Shown piece by piece: positions 28,697-35,161 of a DNA stretch of 35,161 bases (within the stretch, counting starts at the first letter, position 1; each line of letters begins with the position of its first letter). The stretch spans positions 1 to 35,161 of the forward strand of contig CAISWF010000109.1 of the NCBI GenBank assembly GCA_903889135.1. Reading direction: 5' to 3'. Under the pieces are notes generated by a model. The model was not told the DNA's origin. It worked only from the letters and a program-made list of their open reading frames with translations, and ran no database searches. The position numbers and the translations under genes were made by a program. Origin of the DNA: Candidatus Omnitrophota bacterium. GTDB taxonomy: Bacteria > Omnitrophota > Gorgyraeia > Pluralincolimonadales > Pluralincolimonadaceae.

Positions 28697-28725
28697 AGTT
28701 TACCACCAACCCGGCGGGATGTCAA
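28697..28725 (-). promoter_or_regulatory. Predicted sigma-70 promoter of the hldD-kds operon
   Basis: On the minus strand TTGACA (28720-28725), a 17-base spacer and TAAACT (28697-28702) form a near-consensus promoter. Transcription would begin near 28690, about 20 bases before the hldD ATG. It separates the seven-gene heptose/Kdo operon from the glycosyltransferase block. I see no clear terminator between 28726 and 28766. Confidence 0.8.
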
Positions 28726-28766
28726 TTCATATCCTCGCATCTTTGCATATTGTATAAGGAAAAATA

Positions 28767-29813
28767 TCAGGTCTTGGTGAGGAGGCGTTCGGCGGCGGAG
28801 AAGACTTCCTCGGCGGTGATGGCGTCGAGGCATTTGAAGCTGAGCTTGCAGTTATGCGCGAGACATTCTTCGCATCCGACATCCTTATGGATGACAATGT
28901 CGTCTTGGCCGATGGGCCCCCATCTCTGCGGGGAGAGGCCGGGATCGAGACGGCCAAAAAGCGAGATCACGGGCGTGCCGACCGCGACCGCAATATGCAC
29001 CGGCCCGGAATCGTTCGAGATAAGCAGTTTGCATTTCTTGAGCAGGGCGGCGACCTCGCCAAGCGAGTGTTCTTCGGATAGTACTATAGGTTTATGGAGC
29101 ATCCCGGTCTCGACTTCCTGTACGGTCTTGACGTCGGACGGCCCGCCTATTATGACTATCTTAACATTATACTTGTCCATCAGCTCGTCGGCCACACGGC
29201 CGAACCTGTACGCCGGCCAGCGTTTCGACCGGCAGCTCGCGCCGGGATGGACCGCTACGATTACATCCTTGCCGCCGAGGTCATTTAACGCCATGAACCT
29301 GTCGATCACCCTTTCATATTCGGCTTTCACCGGCATATACAGCGTCCTGTCTTTTGCGGCTATGCCGATCGCGCGGAGGACATCTAAATTATAATCTATC
29401 TCGTGCTTCTCGCCGAGATGCTTCGTGTCCTTGATCCTCTTCGTAAGGAGGAAACCCCATCTCTTGTCATAACCGACGCGTTCCGGTATGCCGGCCAGGA
29501 AAGGCACAAGGTTAGACCTTACCGTCGGATGCAGGATTATCGCCAGGTCAAAACTTTTCCTCCTTAACTCTAATATGAAGGCGAGGCTTCCGAAAAACCC
29601 CTTATGCTTGTTATCCTTGTCGTAGAGTATGACCTCGTCCAGGTACGGGTTCCCGTCGACGATATCCTCCACATACGGCCGGACCATGACCGCTATGTGG
29701 GCGTTGGGATGCGCTTTCCTTACGGCCTTTATCGCAGGCGTGGAAAGGAGCACATCGCCTATCCTGTCGGTCCTTACGATCAGTATCCTGTATTTTTTTT
29801 TATTTCCGTTCAT
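28767..29813 (-). CDS. GT9 heptosyltransferase-like glycosyltransferase
   Basis: The 348-residue GT-B enzyme probably transfers a heptose, or a related sugar, to the LPS core at the inner face of the inner membrane. It shows the GT9 start YRILIVRTDRIGDVLLSTPAIKAVRKAHP, the donor-site region VAVHPGASCRSKRWP and the C-terminal LLISNDSGPVHIAVAVGTPVISLFGRLDP. A four-cysteine motif (CEEC ... C ... C, residues from about 317) follows, as in its paralogues here. The start is ATG 29811-29813, overlapping the preceding gene by 14 bases, with AAGG six bases upstream. The frame to 29834 only reads back into that gene. Confidence 0.9.
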   Translation of the reverse strand: MNGNKKKYRILIVRTDRIGDVLLSTPAIKAVRKAHPNAHIAVMVRPYVEDIVDGNPYLDEVILYDKDNKHKGFFGSLAFILELRRKSFDLAIILHPTVRSNLVPFLAGIPERVGYDKRWGFLLTKRIKDTKHLGEKHEIDYNLDVLRAIGIAAKDRTLYMPVKAEYERVIDRFMALNDLGGKDVIVAVHPGASCRSKRWPAYRFGRVADELMDKYNVKIVIIGGPSDVKTVQEVETGMLHKPIVLSEEHSLGEVAALLKKCKLLISNDSGPVHIAVAVGTPVISLFGRLDPGLSPQRWGPIGQDDIVIHKDVGCEECLAHNCKLSFKCLDAITAEEVFSAAERLLTKT

Positions 29814-30771
29814 CGAGTACCTTCTTCGCCGCATCGAAAACCTCGTCGACGCTCACAGCCTTCATACATTCAAGGTTATACCTGCACGACGCCACCTGGC
29901 ACGGCGAGCAGTGAAGCTCCTTAAAGACCGCTCTCCCTGCCCCTGGCCGGGGACCGTACTTCCTGTTATCGGTCGGCCCGAATATCGCGACCGCGGGCGT
30001 CCCTACCGAACCGGCAATATGCAGCGGCGCGCTGTCGTTGGTCACGATAAGGAGCGACTGTTTTATTATCCAAGCCAGCTCACGCAGGTTCGTCAAGCCG
30101 GCTACGGAAATCGCGTAATTCCTCATCTTTGCCATCACCCTCTCGCAGATCTCTTTATCGGAACTGTCGCCCACGAAGACTATCTTCACCTTGAAGGCGT
30201 CGATAAGCATGTCACAAACCCCGGAAAACCCCTCTTCTCTCCATCTTTTTATATGGCTTCTCGCGCCCGGACTCACGCATATGTATTTTTCGTCGCTGAG
30301 TATCCCTTTTGCTTTCAATAGGACTGACGCCTTTCCCGAGTCGTCCCTGCCTATCCATATGGGATACTGTCCGCCGGTGGCGGTAAGCCCAAGGCCCGTG
30401 ATCTTTGCCAAATGCTCGTCTATTTTATGGCAGACCTCACCGGCCGGGCCTTTTATTTTCTTATTGCAAAATCTGGCTCCCACGAAAAAGCCGAAGAGGC
30501 TGTTGCGCAGGTCGACCAGCAGGTCATATCTGTTGCGCCTCAGGAGGGCCAAAAGCTTTATTTGGGAGACCGGCGGCGCGGACTTGTCGTAGATATACAT
30601 CTTCCCTATACGCGGGTCTGCCTCGAATAATTCCGCGGCGCGGGGTCCGACTACAACATCAATCACCCCGTCTTTGAAATTTTCCCGGAGCGCACCGATG
30701 ACCGGGAACGTCAGGACGACATCGCCGATATTGCTGAGCGTCACCACGAGTATCTTTTTTACGTCTTCCAT
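29800..30771 (-). CDS. GT9 heptosyltransferase-like glycosyltransferase
   Basis: The 323-residue protein starts MEDVKKILVVTLSNIGDVVLTFPVIGALREN, the typical GT9 N-terminal acceptor-side motif. It has VSPGARSHIKRW in the donor domain and LLIVTNDSAPLHIAGSVGTPAVAIFGPTDNRKYGP in the C-terminal half. The cysteine motif CSPCQVASC ... C follows. I take ATG 30769-30771, which overlaps the preceding gene by 13 bases; the frame runs on to 30843 but lacks homology there. Sugar specificity is unknown; heptose or another core sugar is likely. Confidence 0.9.
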   Translation of the reverse strand: MEDVKKILVVTLSNIGDVVLTFPVIGALRENFKDGVIDVVVGPRAAELFEADPRIGKMYIYDKSAPPVSQIKLLALLRRNRYDLLVDLRNSLFGFFVGARFCNKKIKGPAGEVCHKIDEHLAKITGLGLTATGGQYPIWIGRDDSGKASVLLKAKGILSDEKYICVSPGARSHIKRWREEGFSGVCDMLIDAFKVKIVFVGDSSDKEICERVMAKMRNYAISVAGLTNLRELAWIIKQSLLIVTNDSAPLHIAGSVGTPAVAIFGPTDNRKYGPRPGAGRAVFKELHCSPCQVASCRYNLECMKAVSVDEVFDAAKKVLDERK

Positions 30772-31802
30772 TTGAGGAGCTTCTCCGCCTCCCGCATGAC
30801 ATCCTCTACGGTAACGGCCTTCATGCAAAGGGCTTCTTCGCACCTCACGTCATAACAAGGTATCTTGCATCCGGGCTTTCCCGAGCTCTTCTGTATGACG
30901 GTATATGCCCCCTCGCCGTACGGCCCGGTGATCTTAGGATCGGTAGGGCCGAATATAGCAATCGTCTTGGCGCCCTGGCTCACCGCTATATGCATCGGGC
31001 CCGAATCGTTCGAGACGACAAGCGAGGCGCGTTTCATTATCGCGGCCAATTGCCTTAAGGTGGTCTTGCCGGCAGAGATGACCGGCTTATGCTTCATCAT
31101 TCCGGATATCTTATTGCCCAGTTCGGTGTCTTTTTCCGCGCCGGTAATAATAATGGGCGCCTTATACTTTTCATATAACATGTCGCCCAATACAGCGAAA
31201 TTTTCGGAGGGCCAGCGCTTGGGGTTCCAATTTCCGCCGGGGTTCAATATGATGAACCGGTCATTTCCCGCTATGCCGTTAGACTTCAGGAACTCGAGGG
31301 CGAAGTCCTCGTCTTCCTTGCCGGTAAATAATTCCATGCTCTTGCCGTCGTCCGCATCCGTTACCACCTTTACGATATTAAGGAACTGTTCGACTTTATG
31401 TATATCGGACGGCTGGGGTTTTATCTTCTTCGTAAGGAGGAAACCTCTTTTCGGGTTGTCTGTGCCTACGCGCTCCTTGATCCCGGAGAGCGCGACCATA
31501 AGCGTCCGCGTAAGCGACCTGTGGAACAGGAATACGCAGTCAAAACGGCGCGCCCTGAGGGCCGAGATGAGCTTTAGCTTGCCTATCAGCCCCTTGTTCT
31601 CGCCCTTCTCATCGTATAATATCAGCTCATTCAAGTACGGGTTCAGCTCGAGCACGTCTTTGCAGCGGGGCACGACCATGCACGCAATATGGGCCTCGGG
31701 GAAACGCTTCCTGAGCGCCCTGATGGCCGGCGTCGAGAAGAGGACATCCCCTATCCAGTTAACGTTGACTATCAGTATTCTGTCGATTTTTTCTTTGTCC
31801 AT
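30759..31802 (-). CDS. GT9 heptosyltransferase-like glycosyltransferase
   Basis: The 347-residue protein starts MDKEKIDRILIVNVNWIGDVLFSTPAIRALRKRFPEAHI, close to the lipopolysaccharide heptosyltransferase II group. It has LNPGGNWNPKRWPSENFA and ASLVVSNDSGPMHIAVSQGAKTIAIFGPTDPKITGP. The cysteine motif here is spaced differently (CKIPC ... C ... C). The start is ATG 31800-31802 with AAGGCG upstream, inside the end of the deacetylase gene (31-base overlap). It is the most WaaF-like of the group in my reading; the exact acceptor is not visible. Confidence 0.9.
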   Translation of the reverse strand: MDKEKIDRILIVNVNWIGDVLFSTPAIRALRKRFPEAHIACMVVPRCKDVLELNPYLNELILYDEKGENKGLIGKLKLISALRARRFDCVFLFHRSLTRTLMVALSGIKERVGTDNPKRGFLLTKKIKPQPSDIHKVEQFLNIVKVVTDADDGKSMELFTGKEDEDFALEFLKSNGIAGNDRFIILNPGGNWNPKRWPSENFAVLGDMLYEKYKAPIIITGAEKDTELGNKISGMMKHKPVISAGKTTLRQLAAIMKRASLVVSNDSGPMHIAVSQGAKTIAIFGPTDPKITGPYGEGAYTVIQKSSGKPGCKIPCYDVRCEEALCMKAVTVEDVMREAEKLLKWKT

Positions 31803-32581
31803 CTGTGCGCCTTAAACCACATGTAGTATCCCGATGTCTTTAACCTGAAATCCAGCATGCTGAACGGGCCGGAGGCTATCTTTATGCGTTTCATCCGGTA
31901 GAGATCCAAAGCTATAGAGTTGTCGCGAGGCATGGTAGCGTATCCCGCCGCGTATCCCGCATCCCTGAGTATATCCCTCGCGTAATCGTTAAATCCGCCG
32001 TAAGGGAAACAAAAAGTATAGACCGTCTTCCCGGTGATCGCCTCTATCGCCTTCTTGGATTCGACGGCCTCCCTTTTGAACCCGTCTGCCGTGAGGCTTT
32101 CTATATAGGGATGCGTGACCGAATGGCTCTCAATATCGATGCCCGCGTCGGACATCTCTTTTATCTGGGCGGCGTTGAGGAAATCCGGTTTTCCTATAGA
32201 GCCGGAGATAACAAACATGGTCGCGGGGATCTTATACTCCTTAAATACGGGGAAACCGTTCACGTAGTTATCCAGGAGACCGTCATCCAGGGTCACAGCC
32301 ACGATATTGTGAGGCAGCTTTTTCCCGCTTTTTATCATATCGGCGAGCTGCGCGGATGAAACGATGTCAAATTTATTGTCCCTGAGATATTTCATCTGCT
32401 CCCTCAACTCTTTTACCGGGACGCTCAACTTAAGTTTAGAACCGTGGTCGTCGATCGAATGGTACATGAGTATAGGCGGATAATAGCACTTCTCGAGAAA
32501 GCTGCGCCCCCCGAAATAGAGGACCGCAGCCGCAGCCAAGACAAAAGTTATGAGTATTTTTTTGGGATTACTTAGAGCCAT
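31772..32581 (-). CDS. Membrane-anchored polysaccharide deacetylase (NodB domain)
   Basis: The 269-residue protein has an N-terminal membrane anchor (about residues 9-26) and a NodB homology domain facing the periplasm. It removes N- or O-acetyl groups from a polysaccharide. Motifs seen are PPILMYHSID, VAVTLDDGLLDNY (the catalytic DD, with Leu in place of the usual Phe), SHSVTHP with the two metal histidines, and FCFPYGGFND. It sits between glycosyltransferase genes, so its target is probably the LPS core, an O-chain or another envelope glycan. The start is ATG 32579-32581, 14 bases inside the preceding gene. Confidence 0.88.
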   Translation of the reverse strand: MALSNPKKILITFVLAAAAVLYFGGRSFLEKCYYPPILMYHSIDDHGSKLKLSVPVKELREQMKYLRDNKFDIVSSAQLADMIKSGKKLPHNIVAVTLDDGLLDNYVNGFPVFKEYKIPATMFVISGSIGKPDFLNAAQIKEMSDAGIDIESHSVTHPYIESLTADGFKREAVESKKAIEAITGKTVYTFCFPYGGFNDYARDILRDAGYAAGYATMPRDNSIALDLYRMKRIKIASGPFSMLDFRLKTSGYYMWFKAHRWTKKKSTEY

Positions 32582-33671
32582 TTATCACCTCTCTATATAC
32601 TTTTTCCACCTGTTTCGCCATCCTGTCTGCCGAAAAATGGGACTCGGCATATTTCCTCGCGGCCGTCCTTATCCTCCCGGCCAATTCCCCGTCGGTTAAA
32701 ATACTTTTTATGGCCTCTTTTAAATGCCGGGCATCAAACGGATCGGCTAATACCCCTACCTCTCCGTCATCCAGCATCACCTTGAAATCGCCGACATTGG
32801 TAGAGACAACCGGCACCCCCATCATCATTGCTTCGACGACAGTCAGGCCGAACCCTTCTATTGTGCTTGGTCTTACGAACACATCCATCACGGAAAGGAA
32901 GTCGTGGGTACTTAAGGTGCTGCCGCAGAAACACACGTTGTCCTCGATCCCGAGCTCCGAGACCCTGGCTTTGATCTTATTCCCCATTCTCCCTTCGCCG
33001 ACTATCAATAGCTGTGCACCGCGGATATCATTGAGCAGGTCCTTGAAGGCTTCGAGCAGGATAATATGGCCCTTTTCTTCCGAAAGCCTCGCTATTATAC
33101 CGACAACCGGCCCCTCTTTCAATCTATATCTTTTTCTTATCTCCAGTTTTTCCTGCGCGGTATACACGTGGGTGAATCTTGAAACATCCAACCCGTTGTA
33201 TATAAGCCGGATCTTCTTCTCGTCCCTCTTGAAATCATCTTTCAAGTGGTCATAAACGACCCTGCTTATGGCTATCGTGACCTCGCCCCAGCACGGAAGG
33301 ACTTTCCTGAAAAAATGAGGACGGTAGAAGCCGTGCCATGTGGACACGTACGGGACCCTGGTCATACTGGAGAGCATGCAAGCGGCGAACTGCGATACCC
33401 TCGTCTGCGCATGTATGACCTCTATCTTCTCTTCCTTTACTAATTCCCACAATTTAAAAACGGTCGCGGTTATCTTCGGGCTGACTACCGATTTCGTCCC
33501 CATCGGGACCCTGACCACTTTTATTTCCGGGGACAGTTCTTTCTCCAGTTCCCCTCCGGCCGAAGCCACAAAAACCGAATGCCCCATCCGCTGGAGGGCA
33601 TTGGCCAGGGTAATAGTATACCTCTCGATGCCTCCTATATGCAGGTTGGTCGTTAAAAGTAATATCCTCAT
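32568..33671 (-). CDS. GT4 family glycosyltransferase
   Basis: The 367-residue GT-B enzyme starts MRILLLTTNLHIGGIERYTITLANALQRMGH, the usual GT4 N-terminus. The C-terminal Rossmann domain has VGIIARLSEEKGHIILLEAFKDL, LLIVGEGRM and the nucleotide-sugar EX7E motif in PSTIEGFGLTVVEAMMMGVPVVSTNVGD. It is a cytosolic, membrane-associated enzyme that adds one sugar to a lipid-linked glycan. The start ATG 33669-33671 overlaps the preceding gene stop by four bases (ATGA); no clear ribosome site is visible, so it may rely on coupling. Sugar and acceptor are unknown. Confidence 0.92.
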   Translation of the reverse strand: MRILLLTTNLHIGGIERYTITLANALQRMGHSVFVASAGGELEKELSPEIKVVRVPMGTKSVVSPKITATVFKLWELVKEEKIEVIHAQTRVSQFAACMLSSMTRVPYVSTWHGFYRPHFFRKVLPCWGEVTIAISRVVYDHLKDDFKRDEKKIRLIYNGLDVSRFTHVYTAQEKLEIRKRYRLKEGPVVGIIARLSEEKGHIILLEAFKDLLNDIRGAQLLIVGEGRMGNKIKARVSELGIEDNVCFCGSTLSTHDFLSVMDVFVRPSTIEGFGLTVVEAMMMGVPVVSTNVGDFKVMLDDGEVGVLADPFDARHLKEAIKSILTDGELAGRIRTAARKYAESHFSADRMAKQVEKVYREVINGSK

Positions 33672-35161
33672 TTCGGCAACAACACCCCGTCGATCGCTTT
33701 TAATACGTCTTCCACTGTGATCTCCCTCATGCACCTTATATCCGAACATACGGGTTTATAGCACGGAGAACATCTCAGGTCCCTCTTCACGACCGCGCAA
33801 TTTTCCGAAGGAGGCAGATGGCGCTCGGGATCGGTCGGGCCGAAAAGCGCCACAAAGGGCGTCTCCATAGCCGCGGCCAGATGCATCGGCGCGCTATCGC
33901 TCGTCACCAGGCATTTAAACCTTTTCATCAACGCCGCGAGTTCGGGAAGAGATGTCCTGCCTATCAGGTTTATGGGCTTCGATTTTACGAGCGACAATAT
34001 CTCGGCGCCCGCGTCAGCGTCGGCTTCAGACCTGCCGCCTATAAGGACGGCCCTCATCTCGCGCTCCCCCAACAGGTCGCAAAGCTTCGCGAAATTCTCG
34101 GCGGTCCATTTTTTAGTGGCCCAGCGCGGGCTCGCCGACGGGTTTATCCCGATGAGCGTCTGGTTCTCGCCCACCCACTCCGCATCAAGCATGCTCTTTA
34201 CGCTTTCAATATCCGCGGCCGCCGGCCAGAGCTCGAGCTTCTTCGGGGCATCCTCGATGCCCATCATCGACAGCACCCTGAACTGGTGGTCCACCGGCGG
34301 GAGCGGCCCTTTGGAGTCCCTTATCGTCTTGTTAAGTAAGAACCAGTATTTCCCTTTCCTGTAGCCGTATCTATGCGGGGCCGCGCTCAGGAAAGCGAAC
34401 AGGTGGCTCCTGGAGCTGTTCTGGAGATCGACCACTTCCTCGAAGCCGTACCTCCTGATCTCCGCCGCGGATTCGAAGAACCTGAGCCATCCCTTATCCC
34501 TGCCTTCCTTGTCATATATTATCATCTCATCTATATAGGGGCATCCTTTAAGCGCCTGGCTCTCGACCCTGCCTATCAGCAAAGCGATATACGCCTTCGG
34601 ATATTTGCGACGGATCGCGCGGATGGAAGGCGTTGCGAGGACGCAGTCCCCGACAGCGCTTATTTTTATTATAAGTATCCTCTTTACCTCGAGCGCCTCC
34701 TCGTACACCCTCAGCGTTTCGGTTACCAGCCTGTCAAGATTGAACCTCTCCTCGACGTCTTTCCTGGCGCGCTGCGCGACCTCCTTGGCGAATTTACGGT
34801 CCTTAAGCAACCTCACTATCGCCTCGCCCATTGGCTGCGGGTCTTCGGGCGGGACGATAAGCCCGTTCTCGCCGTCCCTCATTATCTCCATAACCCCGCC
34901 CACGCCCGTCGCCACGACCGGCACGCCGGAGGCAAACGCCTCTATTATCACCATACCGAACCCCTCGGGCATTACGCTCGCCATGACGAGAAGGTCGAGC
35001 CTCGCAAGTATATCCGGGATATCGCTCCTCGCGCCGAGAAATTCAACATACCTGGAAAGCCCGAGCCTGTTTACCAGGCTCTCGAGCTCTTGTTTATACC
35101 TCTCCTTCTCCGGCGGGGCATCACCCACGATGAGGACCTTGATGCGGGGGACGTATTTTAC
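33668..35161 (-). CDS. GT4-GT9 two-domain glycosyltransferase (5' end outside window)
   Basis: The frame is open from the window edge, so the start and much of the GT4 domain are missing; 497 residues are visible. The first part is the C-terminal half of a GT4 enzyme: KVLIVGDAPPEKERYKQELESL, VEFLGARSDIPDILARLD, and the EX7E motif in PEGFGMVIIEAFASGVPVVATGVGG. At about visible residue 160 the chain runs straight into a complete GT9 domain (VKRILIIKISAVGDCVLATPSIRAIRRKYP, INPSASPRWATKKW, LVTSDSAPMHLAAAMETPFVALFGPTDPERH, then CSPC ... C ... C). No stop or start codon separates them, so this is a true fusion in this sequence. It would add two sugars, perhaps in succession. Confidence 0.9.
   Translation of the reverse strand, partial: VKYVPRIKVLIVGDAPPEKERYKQELESLVNRLGLSRYVEFLGARSDIPDILARLDLLVMASVMPEGFGMVIIEAFASGVPVVATGVGGVMEIMRDGENGLIVPPEDPQPMGEAIVRLLKDRKFAKEVAQRARKDVEERFNLDRLVTETLRVYEEALEVKRILIIKISAVGDCVLATPSIRAIRRKYPKAYIALLIGRVESQALKGCPYIDEMIIYDKEGRDKGWLRFFESAAEIRRYGFEEVVDLQNSSRSHLFAFLSAAPHRYGYRKGKYWFLLNKTIRDSKGPLPPVDHQFRVLSMMGIEDAPKKLELWPAAADIESVKSMLDAEWVGENQTLIGINPSASPRWATKKWTAENFAKLCDLLGEREMRAVLIGGRSEADADAGAEILSLVKSKPINLIGRTSLPELAALMKRFKCLVTSDSAPMHLAAAMETPFVALFGPTDPERHLPPSENCAVVKRDLRCSPCYKPVCSDIRCMREITVEDVLKAIDGVLLPK

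Noticed and set aside
28747-28766. Terminator after the last GT9 gene
   Set aside because: There is a TTTTT after the stop, but I could not find a paired stem before it.
28727-28957. Minus-strand 76-codon frame upstream of hldD
   Set aside because: It is out of frame with the GT9 gene it overlaps, runs into the hldD promoter and has no motif or ribosome site.

Overview
This 35.2 kb window is a densely packed bacterial chromosome segment. Every gene I can support lies on the minus strand, so transcription runs from high to low coordinates. Genes for Kdo and heptose synthesis, late lipid A acylation and Lpt export show a Gram-negative cell with an inner-core lipopolysaccharide. The tight gene packing, Shine-Dalgarno sites of the GGAGG type and the gene mix would suit an uncultured phylum such as Omnitrophota or a deltaproteobacterium-like lineage. 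That placement is an inference from content only, with low confidence. I see no tRNA, rRNA, CRISPR array or transposase, and no gene-free stretch longer than about 115 bases.

In transcription order there are four blocks. (1) 35161-28767 is a glycosyltransferase block: a GT4-GT9 fusion entering from outside the window, a GT4 enzyme, a polysaccharide deacetylase and three GT9 heptosyltransferase-like proteins, joined by 4-31 base overlaps. (2) A near-consensus promoter at 28697-28725 reads into hldD, an HldE-type heptose kinase, kdsB, pyrG, kdsA, kdsD and kdsC. These make nucleotide-activated heptose and CMP-Kdo, with CTP synthase supplying CTP for KdsB. (3) A second near-consensus promoter at 22056-22084 reads into a type IV pilus / type II secretion-like assembly operon: gspE, gspF, a major pseudopilin, two minor pseudopilins, a PilX/GspK-like minor pilin with a C-terminal discoidin (F5/8 type C) domain, a pilM-pilN fusion, pilO and a pilP-like gene. 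(4) A compact element at 14196-14240 carries a terminator-like hairpin and a third promoter. It starts lpxL, an lptC-lptA fusion, lptB, hpf, tig, clpP, lon, a class V aminotransferase, serA, purA, hppA and a DUF47/PhoU-like gene that leaves the window.

The most unusual points are as follows. An amber codon interrupts the PilN half of the pilM-pilN fusion, while the same frame continues for 61 PilN-like codons up to an overlap with pilO. The putative pilus-tip protein carries a carbohydrate-binding-type domain. A GT4 and a GT9 domain are fused in one chain. LptC and LptA are fused in one predicted lipoprotein. Several short palindromes, often in pairs, sit at gene ends; one pair just before the major pilin has compensating base changes and is contained in a 24-codon micro-ORF that ends on the pilin start codon. 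A terminator and a promoter are superimposed in front of lpxL, whose GTG start leaves almost no 5' leader. The pilus operon also splits a Kdo-Lpt gene order that is continuous in many other Gram-negatives.
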